Assembly (NCBI GenBank): GCA_947648495.1
Contig: CANSOA010000005.1
Location: forward strand, 31,459 to 95,458
Origin: an uncultured Clostridium sp.
Lineage (GTDB): Bacteria > Bacillota > Clostridia > TANB77 > CAG-508
Reading direction: 5' to 3'
DNA length: 64,000 nucleotides
Shown here piece after piece: positions 23,454 to 32,715 of this stretch. The notes under the pieces are model-generated. The model made no database searches, was not told the DNA's origin, and saw nothing but the letters and a program-made list of their open reading frames with translations. Position 1 is the stretch's first letter, and each line of letters begins with the position of its first letter. The position numbers were made by a program, and so were the translations under genes.

Positions 23454-23479
23454 AACATCAGAGAAATCTGGTGTTTTTT
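23454..23479 (+). repeat. Repeated terminator hairpin, copy 2
   Basis: Identical to 22675-22699. It lies directly upstream of the distal tail gene, where the original late operon presumably had its hairpin. Confidence 0.75.
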
Positions 23480-23507
23480 GATGTTAAAAAGAAGGGCAGT
23501 GAAAGCA

Positions 23508-24179
23508 ATGTTTAAATTTAAAGGGATATCTAGTAATGATATGAAAGTAGTTATTGAAGAAGAAGAACATTTTTTAGGAAGAGCAGAACAAAGAATTGAA
23601 AAAACAGACATTGAAGGAAAAGACGGGGCAATTTATGAGGAATTAGGATATTTTGATATAGACCGTCCCATCAAAGTTCAAATTTTAGATGTTTCAAAGT
23701 TAGATGATATTTTTGTTTGGTTAAATGGAGAAGGAGAATTTGAATATAAAGATAGAAAAACAACTGCTAGATTTTACAATCAATTAGAACCTGAGCGAAG
23801 TGCTTGTATAAAAATAATTGATACAACTTTTTCGCGAGCTCCATTTTGGTATAAAAAGGTGGATAACTATGTTGCAGTTTCAAACACAGTTGTGAACGAT
23901 GGAAATGTTGCAAGTAGACCGATTATACGATTAGAAAAAGGCAATTCGGATGATATTGAATTGACGATTGGTGGTGTGAGATTCGTATATCATTTTAATG
24001 ATGAAGAATATGTTGAAATCGATTGCGAAGAGATGTCAGTTTTATACGAAGGTTTGCGAAGAAATAGACAAATTGAAATAGGCTATGCTTTTCCGAAACT
24101 AAATATAGGAAACAATAATATTGTAATACATAGTGGAGATTGTGTGATTAAAATAAAAAGAAAGGATAGATGGTTATGA
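23508..24179 (+). CDS. Distal tail protein (Dit)
   Basis: The frame is open from 23478, but MFKFKGISSNDMKVVIEEEE at ATG 23508 is the typical beginning of siphovirus Dit proteins. 223 residues, with the galectin-like C-terminal half. It forms the hub between tube and tip. Overlaps the next gene by a few bases. Confidence 0.85.
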   Translation: MFKFKGISSNDMKVVIEEEEHFLGRAEQRIEKTDIEGKDGAIYEELGYFDIDRPIKVQILDVSKLDDIFVWLNGEGEFEYKDRKTTARFYNQLEPERSACIKIIDTTFSRAPFWYKKVDNYVAVSNTVVNDGNVASRPIIRLEKGNSDDIELTIGGVRFVYHFNDEEYVEIDCEEMSVLYEGLRRNRQIEIGYAFPKLNIGNNNIVIHSGDCVIKIKRKDRWL

Positions 24180-27146
24180 TTAAAATATTTAATTCAGATG
24201 ATAGAGACTTAAGTACAGCAGGAAATATAATCATCAATCCAACAAAATGTATTGAAACAAGAAAAAAATCTTTAAATGGATGGTATATTGATGTTGAAAT
24301 TCCGATTAAATATAAGGACTACATCGAACAGGACATGCTTTGTGTTGTAAAAACAAAATCAAAACTAAATCCGCAGGCGTTTCGAATTAAGAATATTGAG
24401 AAAAAACAAAGAAAAATAATCTTTGAAGCTAGACATGTTATGTTTGACGCAGAAGACTATTTTTTGTTAGATGTTAGGCCAACGAATCAGAATGGGCAAA
24501 ATGCATTGAGTTACGTTAATCAAAGAACAGATAAGAAGAGTCCGTTTACTGTATTTTCAAATGTTACGGTTCAAGATACAGCGTATTTTGTTAGAAAAAG
24601 TTTGTTGGAAGCTTGGGTGACGATTGAGGAAAGGTGGGGAGGTGTTTTTGATGCAGATAACTGGGATATTCGTTTTTTAACTAAGGTTGGCAATGATAAT
24701 GGCGAAACGGTGATGTATGGTAAGAATTTGCAAAATATAGAGGTTTATGAGGATTGGTCTAGTGTTGTGACGAGGTTGTATCCAGTGGGATATAATGGAT
24801 TGATGTTGCCTGAAGTTTATTTGGAGAGTGATGTTGAGTATGGGGAATCGTATACAAGGACGATAGATTTTATGACGGATTTAGAGGGTGAGGAACAGAC
24901 GAGTGAAAATCTGATTGTTGAGCTTAGGTCAAAGGCTAGAGCCTATTTGGAGGAGAATAAGGTTCCGAAGATTTCTTATACAATAGGGGTAAATGTGAAT
25001 GAGAGTTTAGAGATGGGAGATACAGTTCATATTAAACATCCGCTTTGTAGTGTTTTGGCAGAGGTTTTAGAATATGTGTATAATGTTGTTTTAGAGAAGA
25101 CAAAACAGATAACGGTTGGAAATTATTCAAGGGATGTAAAAACCAAATTTAATACAATAAAAGAAAACATCAACAAAGTTGCTGAAAGAGTGACTACACA
25201 AGAAAGAGTAATAGAAGCACAAACAAATTTAATTAATTCAATGAATAAAAATGGACTTGTTTATATAGATGATAATGAAATTTTGATTTTGGATAAGTTG
25301 CCGCGAGAAGAGGCTAAGAATGTTTGGCGATTTGGGCTTGGTGGCTTAGGGTTTAGTTCAAATGGATATGAAGGACCTTTTGAGACAGCAATAACAATGG
25401 ATGGACAGATTAATGCGAATTTTATTACAGTTGGGCAAATGAATGTGGCGAGGATTGAGGGATTGACGGATAGTTTGAATGAAATTGATACAGCAATTGA
25501 GTTTAATAGGAGTAATGTTCAGATTGTTGTAAATAAACAAAATGAACAGGAAGAAAAACTTGCTAAAATGGTGGTGGATATTAATGAGATTATTCAAAAA
25601 GTAGAAAATATTGCTGATTTGACGAAAACTGTTGATGGAGTGAAAATGATTACATTTGATGATGCGATTCCTGGTTCTCCGATTGAGATACGAATTTTGG
25701 GAAATAATTTGGTTTTTAAGGGATTGTATTTTGATGGTAGTTGGTGTTTTGATAAGGAACATTATTTTACAAAGGGTAATTCGGCGCTTTTTATGAATGA
25801 TAAGGTGTATGATTTAGGAATTGATGAAGTGCTTAGACAATATAATGGCGTTTGTGATGAATATGTGTATGATTATATGGAAAATACAGCTAAAGTTATT
25901 CGTAGAATAGGTGTGAATGGTGTTGGTGGATTATATGTTTTGCCTAAGGAGTTGATTGAGGAGTTGCCAGTGCCTGCTTTTGAGTTGAAGGAGGGAAGCA
26001 ATGTGATTATGCTTCCGAATTATAGTGCGAATATGTGTATTAGATATGTTGTAAAGAATGATTATACGAATTTATTAGCAACAAGGGTTGAGATGAAGAG
26101 TAATATTTTGCAGACGAGGGAGGAGATTAAACATGAGGTTGACAAGAAGGTGACGGATGCGAAGAATGAACTTACGGAGGATATAAGTACGATTACGCAA
26201 AAGGCGGATAGGATTGATTTAGAGGTTAAGAGGAAAGTTGGGAATGATGAGATTATTTCGAGTATTAATCAGTCGGCGGAGAGTGTGAAGATTAGGGCGA
26301 ATAAGATTGAGTTGACGGGTGTTGTTACGGTTTCGGATTTGCAAGAAGAGGGGAGTACGACGATTAATGGGGCGAATATTAAGACTGGAACGATTTCATC
26401 GGACAGGCTGGATACGGAGAATTTGAGACTTGGTGGCTCAAATGCTACGACTGAAATATCGGCTAAGAGTATTGACTGGTTGTCTGGTAGTGTTACATCT
26501 CCGTCCGGACGAAGTTCAAATCCGATTGCTTATTTTGGAGCTTTTAATAAGTCGAGTATGAATGTTCCTAGAGATTCTGTGGGTATGGAGATTTGGGATA
26601 ATGGAGAAATATATATACGTCATATGTTTACGGAGTCTGGAACGGATACGTCTGGTTATATGGGATTTATTAAGACATTTCTTGCGTCGGTTGATAGTTT
26701 GAGGGCGATTAATTTTATTGGAGGTGTTACTTCTGCTGGTTCACGTGGACTAAATGTAAGTACATATGCTGAAACGTTTGATATATATGCGGCGACGTCG
26801 GATGAACGTTTGAAGAAGAATATTGTTGATGCGAAGACAAAAGGATTGGATGTGATTAATAAGATACGTTTAATTTCGTTTAATTGGAGAGATTCTGGTA
26901 AGTATCAAGATATGGGATTTTCGGCGCAGCAGTTGAAGGAGGTTTGTGAGGATTTTGTGAGTTCTGTGAAACAGCCGAAGCGGTGCAGAGTTGGAGAATA
27001 TTTTACAGGTGATAGATTTTAATATGTTGCCATATGTGATTGGAGCAATTCAAGAACTTAGTAAGGAGAATGAAAGTTTGAAGAGAGAATTTGAGAATTT
27101 AAGGAAACGAATTGATATTTTGGAAAGCAAGGAGGAAAAAGAATGA
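24176..27146 (+). CDS. Tail-tip/tail-associated protein with S74 chaperone, +1 shift at CGG
   Basis: ATG 24176 is 10 bases after AGGA. N-terminal Tal/prophage-endopeptidase tail domain (MIKIFNSDDRDLSTAGNI, then VIELTRLYP-like GYNGLMLPEVY), a fibre-like middle, and a Peptidase_S74 intramolecular chaperone (SDERLKKNIVDAKTKGLDVI). The 0 frame stops at 27022. At 26981 there is an in-frame CGG; skipping its C continues as GAELENILQV, then MLPYVIGAIQELSKENESLK and a coiled coil to TGA 27144-27146. This is the normal S74 ending, total 989 residues. The restored stop overlaps the next ATG as ATGA, strong support for the shifted frame. Confidence 0.82.
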
Positions 27147-27481
27147 AAAAAATAGATTTTGAAAATGGAAATACAAAGGCTAGTGCAGAGACAATGATAG
27201 AATTACAGGATAATATAGAAGAAGCTATTAAAGATATTGGATTAGGTGATGTTAATCTTACAATGATAAGAAATGAAGATATAAATTCTATTGATTTGAA
27301 TGGATTTTGTTATTTATCTGCTTGCAATTATGGAGAAATTAATCTAGCGAATGGATATTTGTTACAACTTGTCTATATAAGTACTTATAAAGTTCAATTT
27401 TATATTTCGGCGTCAGGTACAACGGGGTTACAATATAGAAAGTTAGTAAATGGAATCTGGCAGAGTTGGATGGATATTTAA
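27143..27481 (+). CDS. Tail fibre tip protein, pyocin-knob-like
   Basis: 112 residues. The C-terminal half, NGFCYLSACNYGEINLANGY, then LQYRKLVNGIWQSWMDI, has the pattern of pyocin-knob domains at fibre tips, which end in SxGxWxxW. ATG overlaps the restored stop of the tail protein. Confidence 0.6.
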   Translation: MKKIDFENGNTKASAETMIELQDNIEEAIKDIGLGDVNLTMIRNEDINSIDLNGFCYLSACNYGEINLANGYLLQLVYISTYKVQFYISASGTTGLQYRKLVNGIWQSWMDI

Positions 27482-27501
27482 TTTGAGATAGGGGTTGAGT
27501 T

Positions 27502-28425
27502 ATGGATAATAGATTGATTTTTAAAGGGAAAGAATTGAATGAAGTTGATAATCATGTGTTGGGTATCAGTGGAGAGAATGAGCAAGAGTTGCTCATTTTT
27601 TCATTTGAAGATGGTTTTGTGGATGGAACAGGTTATTTAGATGTAGAACTTCCCAATGGGAAGAAAGGTTGCATAGAGAATCTTGAAAAAGACGAGAAAA
27701 AGGAATGCTATAAATTGACAGTTAAAAGTGGTCTTCTGAGATATGAAGGAATTGTAAAAATGCAATTAAAGATTGTTCAGAAGACAGAAGTTTGGAAATC
27801 GATAGAGTTTGAAATGCACGTTTTGGAAGCAATTAATGCAGTTGAAACTATTGAAGAACAATATCCTACTTGGTCGGAGAGAATGACAATTCGTGTTGGT
27901 GAATTAGAAGAAGGATTGAGACAAATTGGTGAAAAAGTAGAAGGAATAAAAGTTCCGACTAAGTTATCAGAACTAGAAGATGACAGTAATTTTGTAGAAG
28001 ATGAAAATTATGTTCATACGGATAATAATTTTACGAGTGAGGATAAGGAGAGGTTGGATGGATTGACGGATTTTAGGGAGTGTGATCCGACGGTGCCTGC
28101 GTGGGCGAAGGAGCCGAGTAAACCGATGTATACGGCGGGTGAGGTTGGTGCGTTGCCTGTGGATACGGTGCTGTTTAGTGGGGATTATGAGGATTTGAGG
28201 AATAAGCCTGTGGTGCCTTCTGTGGAGGGTTTGGCGACGGAGGAGTTTGTGAAGGAGATGGTGAGTGGTGTTGTTTTGCCGGAGGAGGTTGTGATTTCTA
28301 GTGTGGAGCCGAATTGGGATAGTTGTAAGGTTTGGATTGATGAGGGTGAGACGGAGGAGTTTGTGACGATGGATGAGTTTTATGATGTGGTTGGAAATAT
28401 TGAGAGTTTGTTGTCGGAGGTGTAG
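27502..28425 (+). CDS. Baseplate upper / fibre-attachment protein
   Basis: 307 residues. A beta-sandwich-like N-terminus is followed by a short coiled coil. Then come the fibre motifs KLSELEDDSNFVEDENYV, DPTVPAWAKEPSKPMYTAGE and GALP, widespread in phage neck and fibre proteins (PAWAK-PxKPxYT). It probably links the tip to the receptor-binding proteins encoded next. Codon use shifts here to G- and T-ending codons. Confidence 0.7.
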   Translation: MDNRLIFKGKELNEVDNHVLGISGENEQELLIFSFEDGFVDGTGYLDVELPNGKKGCIENLEKDEKKECYKLTVKSGLLRYEGIVKMQLKIVQKTEVWKSIEFEMHVLEAINAVETIEEQYPTWSERMTIRVGELEEGLRQIGEKVEGIKVPTKLSELEDDSNFVEDENYVHTDNNFTSEDKERLDGLTDFRECDPTVPAWAKEPSKPMYTAGEVGALPVDTVLFSGDYEDLRNKPVVPSVEGLATEEFVKEMVSGVVLPEEVVISSVEPNWDSCKVWIDEGETEEFVTMDEFYDVVGNIESLLSEV

Positions 28426-28426
28426 T

Positions 28427-29464
28427 ATGGCAGTGGTGAGGTATAGGAGTTCGAGTGGAGAGGTTAAATGCTTGAGGAGTGTGAGTGTGAGGGCTGGTTC
28501 GAGTGGTTGGAGACCGCGTTCGGATTGGTGGGATGTTGATAGGATTTTGGAGAATGATATGGAGGATTATCCTGCGAAGATGATTTGTTTGTTGTCGGAT
28601 AGTAATGTTGAGACGATGATTTATGGATGGAGTGCTTCGAAGATAGTGACTAGCGATGGGATTGAGTATGTGAGTGTTGTGGGTGATTTAGTGCATAGAT
28701 GGGATGTTACGAAGGATAAGGCTTGTGGTTTGGGTTATAAGACGAGGTATGTGATATATTATTTTGAGAGTGAAGAGATTGTTGAGGGGAGTAAGAGATT
28801 TTCGTCTGATGTTTTGTATTGTGTTTTGAAGGGTATGAAGGTTAGACCGGTGAGTGAGGTTTGGAATAGTCATTTTTTTAGGAATTGTAGTGTTTTGGAG
28901 TGTGTGAGGTGCGTGGATACGAGTTTTAGGACACATCCGAGTTTTGAGGGTTGTTGTAGTTTGGTTGAGGTGAAGGGCTTGAGATATGAATCGTATTTGG
29001 CTGGTGCTCCGATTTATAGTGGTTGTAAGAGTTTGGAAGTTTATCCTGCGAGTAAGGATATATTGTTTAATAGTATTAATAATTATTTTGCGAATAATTC
29101 GATTGAGTGTATAGATTTTGATTTTTCTAAGGTTAAGGATTTTGGTTGGGCTTTTAATGGATGTAGTGTAAAGGTTATAGAGGTTTTGGATTTTAGGGAG
29201 GCTACGAGTGTTGTTAGGAGTTTTATGAGTACGAATTGTTTGGTTTCGATTAATAGGGTTTTGAATATAGGTATAAGTGGCTTGGATTTTGGTGGTTGTG
29301 TGTGTTTGAATCATGATACGTTGGTACGAATTTTGAATGCGTTGTGTGATTATTCTAGTGATATGGAGGGTATGCATACAATTGTGTTTGGTGCGACGAA
29401 TTTGGCGAAGTTGAGTGATGAGGAGTTGGTGATTGGACAGGATAAGGGTTGGACGATTAGTTAG
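28427..29464 (+). CDS. Receptor-binding-like protein with BspA/LRR-type repeats, copy 1
   Basis: 345 residues from ATG 28427, GGAGGTG upstream. N-terminal module SGWRPRSDWWDVDRIL, then VHRWDVTKDKACGLGYKTR, then irregular leucine/cysteine-rich repeats resembling BspA-type LRRs. The last about 50 residues (from CLNHDTLVRILNALCDYSSD) are almost identical to those of the next gene. Such repeats commonly bind cell-surface targets, so a receptor-binding role is inferred. Confidence 0.65.
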   Translation: MAVVRYRSSSGEVKCLRSVSVRAGSSGWRPRSDWWDVDRILENDMEDYPAKMICLLSDSNVETMIYGWSASKIVTSDGIEYVSVVGDLVHRWDVTKDKACGLGYKTRYVIYYFESEEIVEGSKRFSSDVLYCVLKGMKVRPVSEVWNSHFFRNCSVLECVRCVDTSFRTHPSFEGCCSLVEVKGLRYESYLAGAPIYSGCKSLEVYPASKDILFNSINNYFANNSIECIDFDFSKVKDFGWAFNGCSVKVIEVLDFREATSVVRSFMSTNCLVSINRVLNIGISGLDFGGCVCLNHDTLVRILNALCDYSSDMEGMHTIVFGATNLAKLSDEELVIGQDKGWTIS

Positions 29465-29479
29465 GGGGTGTAGAAGGAT

Positions 29480-30580
29480 ATGAGTATTGCGACGGAGATA
29501 AGTAGGATTAAAGGGAATATTGAGAGTGCGTATGTGAAGGCTGAGGAGAAGGGAGCGATGTTGCCTGCTGTGCGAAATAGTGAGGGTTTGGCGAGTATGA
29601 TTGAGAGTATTGCGCAAAGTGGAAGTGGTTGGAGACCGCAGGTGGATTGGTGGGATATTGATGGGATTTTGGCGGAGGATACGGAGGATTATGAGGGTAA
29701 GATGATTGTTTTGCTTTCTGATTCTTATGTGACACAAACAATTAATTTGTTTGGTGCGTCTAAGGTAGTGTTGAGTGATGGTGCTGAGTATGTGGCGGAT
29801 GGAGTGCATAGATGGGATGTGACAAAGGATAAGGCTTGTGGTTTGGGTTATAAGACGAGGTTTATGATAAGGTATTATGAGAGTAGGAGTGATTTTGAGT
29901 ATAAGGATTTGAGGTTGAGTGATGCGTTGTATGTGATTTTTAAAGGATTGAAGATGGTTGTTTTGGGTAATCGTGCAGAGGTGGATTGTCCTATACGAGG
30001 TGCATTGAATGTTGAGTATATAAGGTTTGAGGATTGTGATTTTGATGGTAGTTCTGGGAATTTTTGTTTTGGTTTTCCTAGGTTGAGGGGGATTGAGGGA
30101 TATGTTGTTCAGGATGATGTTTCGATGGAGAAGATGTATCAGGGTACGGGGCTTGGTGAGGTGAGTTTTTTGCCGAAGAGTCCTACGAATATGTCGAATG
30201 CGTTTACGAATGCGAGTGTTGAGTATTTGCCGTATGTGGATACTGGTAGGGTTAGCAATTTTTGGCAGTGTTTTAATGGTAGTAGAGTAAGGGTGATTGA
30301 GAGTTTGGATTTGAATGGTTGTACGGTTGCGAGTGGTATGTTTGTGAGTCCGTGTTTGGTTTCAATTAATGAGATTGCTAATATAAGGATGAATGAGTTT
30401 AAGTTTGATGGTTGTGTGTTGCTGAATCATGATACGTTGGTACGAATTTTGAATGCGTTGTGTGATTATTCTAGTGATATGGAGGGTATGCATACAATTG
30501 TGTTTGGTGCGACGAATTTGGCGAAGTTGAGTGATGAGGAGTTGGCGATTGGACAGGATAAGGGCTGGACGATAAGTTAG
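29480..30580 (+). CDS. Receptor-binding-like protein with BspA/LRR-type repeats, copy 2
   Basis: 366 residues, paralogue of the preceding gene. Shares SGWRPQVDWWDIDGIL, VHRWDVTKDKACGLGYKTR and a near-identical C-terminal 50 residues, while the middle has diverged strongly. It carries an extra N-terminal about 50 residues (IATEISRIKGNIESAYVKAE) found at the start of many phage tail proteins. Confidence 0.65.
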   Translation: MSIATEISRIKGNIESAYVKAEEKGAMLPAVRNSEGLASMIESIAQSGSGWRPQVDWWDIDGILAEDTEDYEGKMIVLLSDSYVTQTINLFGASKVVLSDGAEYVADGVHRWDVTKDKACGLGYKTRFMIRYYESRSDFEYKDLRLSDALYVIFKGLKMVVLGNRAEVDCPIRGALNVEYIRFEDCDFDGSSGNFCFGFPRLRGIEGYVVQDDVSMEKMYQGTGLGEVSFLPKSPTNMSNAFTNASVEYLPYVDTGRVSNFWQCFNGSRVRVIESLDLNGCTVASGMFVSPCLVSINEIANIRMNEFKFDGCVLLNHDTLVRILNALCDYSSDMEGMHTIVFGATNLAKLSDEELAIGQDKGWTIS

Positions 30581-30591
30581 GGGGTGAAAGT

Positions 30592-30780
30592 ATGGATGTT
30601 GTGAGATTGAGGAATGGTAATGTTAAGCTGGTTGCGGATGAGGGTAAAATGATAGAGTCAAAAGCAAGATATGTTGATGAAGAAACAGGTAAAGAAGTAG
30701 CGGACATAAGTGGAGAAACAATTTACTTGGGGAAGAATGACAAGCAGGAGAATTATGTTGAGGTTGAGAAGGAGGATTAA
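30592..30780 (+). CDS. Small phage protein of tail/lysis junction
   Basis: 62 residues, RBS GGGGTG. Beta-rich and acidic (RLRNGNVKLVADEGKMIESK at the start). No family recognised. Confidence 0.5.
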   Translation: MDVVRLRNGNVKLVADEGKMIESKARYVDEETGKEVADISGETIYLGKNDKQENYVEVEKED

Positions 30781-30782
30781 GG

Positions 30783-30995
30783 ATGGAGAGAAAAGAAAGA
30801 AGAGTAATATTTGCTTGTGTTGTTATACTAATATTTTTGCTTGTTGATTTTTGTACAGCAATGAAAACGTATATTGGTTATAATTCGAGTAAGAAGAGTG
30901 GAAATGAGCGTTGGAAGCAAGTAGAAGAAAGAATTATATTAATAGAGGACGATATAAATAATCTAAAAATGGAGGTACAAGAATGGAAGAGATAG
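30783..30995 (+). CDS. Small membrane protein of lysis region
   Basis: 70 residues: basic N-terminus, one transmembrane segment (about 8-25, VIFACVVILIFLLVDFC) and a coiled-coil tail. Overlaps the next gene. Could be a holin accessory; unproven. Confidence 0.55.
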   Translation: MERKERRVIFACVVILIFLLVDFCTAMKTYIGYNSSKKSGNERWKQVEERIILIEDDINNLKMEVQEWKR

Positions 30996-31249
30996 CACAA
31001 TTAATCACAAATTATGGAGTAATGATTGTAATTGTAGCAATTTTTTTGTGGGATTACATAGCAAATAAAAAAGATATGAAAGATACTTTAGGAACAATGA
31101 AGGATACGAATTTGAATATTAGCAATTGTTTAGAGGAAATGAAAGATAGTAATAGAAATATGGAAAAATCATTGGATTTGTTGCAAAAAAGTATGGATAA
31201 TCAGAGTATGAAAATAGACAAGTTACTAGAAAAAAAGGGGGGAAGTTAA
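30983..31249 (+). CDS. BhlA-like membrane protein
   Basis: 88 residues: MEEIAQLITNYGVMIVIVAI as an N-terminal membrane segment, then a repeated amphipathic helix (MKDTNLNISNCLEEMKDSN). This resembles the small BhlA/YvrJ-like proteins next to holins in Firmicute prophages. Confidence 0.6.
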   Translation: MEEIAQLITNYGVMIVIVAIFLWDYIANKKDMKDTLGTMKDTNLNISNCLEEMKDSNRNMEKSLDLLQKSMDNQSMKIDKLLEKKGGS

Positions 31250-31250
31250 T

Positions 31251-31466
31251 ATGAAAAATTGGATAAAATGTGCAGGTATAAGGGCGATTAAAACGATTGC
31301 ACAGACAGCTGTATCGTTGATTGGTGTTGGTAGCGTGATGAGTGATATTGATTGGTGGATGGTTGGTTCGGCATCGTTATTGGCTGGGATTTTGAGTTTA
31401 TTAACAAGTGTGGCAGGATTGCCGGAAATGGAGGAAAGTGAGGTAAAGTATTATGGAAAAGGATAA
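31251..31466 (+). CDS. Holin, r1t type
   Basis: 71 residues with two hydrophobic segments. DIDWWMVGSASLLAGILSLL, then TSVAGLPEME, is the conserved ending of r1t-type holins. It permeabilises the membrane so the downstream amidase reaches the wall. Confidence 0.88.
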   Translation: MKNWIKCAGIRAIKTIAQTAVSLIGVGSVMSDIDWWMVGSASLLAGILSLLTSVAGLPEMEESEVKYYGKG

Positions 31467-31575
31467 TGTTATGATTGAAGAAGTAGAGTTTGATGAAGAA
31501 TTATACAAAAAGAATTTAGAAGAAAATAGTTTTGAAATTGAGTATGAAGGAGGGGAAGAAAATGCAGATTACTAG
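31453..31575 (+). CDS. Small acidic ORF between holin and amidase (40 aa)
   Basis: ATG 31453 lies in the end of the holin gene and the frame runs past the amidase start. Very acidic (residues such as EEVEFDEELYKKNLEENS). The overlap with both neighbours suggests coupling, but nothing else supports it. Confidence 0.4.
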   Translation: MEKDNVMIEEVEFDEELYKKNLEENSFEIEYEGGEENADY

Positions 31576-32296
31576 AGTGAATTGTCCAACAAGCAAATAT
31601 TCAATAAAATGTCCAGATGTGACAACAAAACAAGGAATAGTAGTACATAATACAGCAAATGATGCTAGTGCTATGAGTGAAGTGTCATACATGATAGGAA
31701 ATAATAATAAATGTTCTTTTCATGTAGCAGTTGATGATTGCAAAGTAGTAGAGTGCTTACCTTTTGACCGAAGCTGCTATGCAGCAGGAGATGGCAGACG
31801 TGGAAAAGGAAATGCGCATATGATTAATATTGAGATTTGCTATTCAAAAAGCGGTGGTCAAAGATTCAATGAAGCTGAAAGATTGGCTGCGGAGTATATA
31901 GCTTATTTGCTAAAAAAATATGGATGGGGAATTGATAAGGTGACCAAACATCAAGATTATAGCAAAAAGTATTGTCCGCATAGGACGTTAGATCTTGGCT
32001 GGCAGAGATTTTTGGGTTTGGTAAAAATGTATTTGAATAGTGAAGTGCAAGTAAATGATAGTAGCACAAAAAATAATGATGGGAGTGATGAGATAATGAA
32101 AACGTATGAGAATGGAAGTACAAGTGAGGTTGTGTATGCAGATACAGCATGCAAAACGAGAATTGGAAGTTTGGATCCACGTGAGAGATGTGATTGTTTT
32201 GGAATTTTTAATAATAGAGCAATGGTGAGATATCAAGTGGGTAATACTGGAAATTATAAGATAGGATTCTGTAAGTGGATTGGTGGCGTGAAATAG
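31562..32296 (+). CDS. Endolysin, N-acetylmuramoyl-L-alanine amidase
   Basis: 244 residues from ATG 31562, 6 bases after GGAGGGG. Amidase_2 fold with zinc ligands in GIVVHNTAND and KYCPHRTLD, and INIEICYS in the core. The C-terminal part (about 185-244, VVYADTACKTRIGSLDPRER) resembles an SH3-like wall-binding domain. Cuts the bond between muramic acid and the stem peptide. Confidence 0.9.
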   Translation: MQITRVNCPTSKYSIKCPDVTTKQGIVVHNTANDASAMSEVSYMIGNNNKCSFHVAVDDCKVVECLPFDRSCYAAGDGRRGKGNAHMINIEICYSKSGGQRFNEAERLAAEYIAYLLKKYGWGIDKVTKHQDYSKKYCPHRTLDLGWQRFLGLVKMYLNSEVQVNDSSTKNNDGSDEIMKTYENGSTSEVVYADTACKTRIGSLDPRERCDCFGIFNNRAMVRYQVGNTGNYKIGFCKWIGGVK

Positions 32297-32327
32297 AGGA
32301 TAACCATTTTTTTCTAGCTAAATAAGG

Positions 32328-32356
32328 TTGAAAGGTTATGTTTATTATGCTACAAT
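32328..32356 (+). promoter_or_regulatory. Promoter of the 75-residue orphan gene
   Basis: TTGAAA (32328-32333) and TACAAT (32351-32356), 17-base spacer, after the lysis operon. Confidence 0.6.
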
Positions 32357-32423
32357 GAAATTAGATATACATGTTTGTATTGTTAGAAACCAAAATATTT
32401 TAGATTAAAATGGAGGTAATAGG

Positions 32424-32651
32424 ATGAAAAAGATTACAGTTTTACGGGGCGATAGGAAAGATGTTCATTATGGGATGGCAATGATTGTTCAGATGGTGAT
32501 GAAAGAGTTTTTTGGGGAAAGAGATTTACTTCTGGATAAAAATGAGGATGGATTTACGCAGCTGACATTTGAAATTGCTGATGGCAAAGAAACAAAAGGA
32601 TTTGTGGATGAGCTGTCAAGACTTAATCCGTTATATGTAGTTGTAGTTTAG
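32424..32651 (+). CDS. Orphan protein (75 aa) containing an unshifted CGG codon
   Basis: RBS TGGAGGTAATAGG. 75 residues with an alternating beta/alpha look, ending in PLYVVVV. Family not recognised. Codon 8 is CGG (32445), and the 0 frame stays open to a natural end, while a +1 shift there stops after 19 residues. Its base use is less AT-biased than its neighbours. It has its own promoter and terminator, so it looks like an independently acquired gene. Confidence 0.6.
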   Translation: MKKITVLRGDRKDVHYGMAMIVQMVMKEFFGERDLLLDKNEDGFTQLTFEIADGKETKGFVDELSRLNPLYVVVV

Positions 32652-32674
32652 TTATAGTTCTACTTAAGAACAAA

Positions 32675-32712
32675 AAAACTCTCATTGAATGAATGTTTGA
32701 TGAGAGTTTTTT
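32675..32712. terminator. Bidirectional terminator
   Basis: ACTCTCAT and ATGAGAGT pair around a 14-base loop, with A-run before and T-run after, between the orphan gene and the convergent repressor gene. Confidence 0.8.
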
Positions 32713-32715
32713 CTT

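Noticed and set aside
28688..29809. 373-residue minus-strand ORF
   Set aside because: Antisense shadow of the two LRR-like tail genes. It is rich in Thr, Ile, Asn, His and Arg with no domain, caused by the G/T-rich coding strand.
28427..30580. Diversity-generating retroelement target
   Set aside because: No reverse transcriptase, template repeat or adenine-specific differences are visible; the near-identical ends fit gene conversion better.
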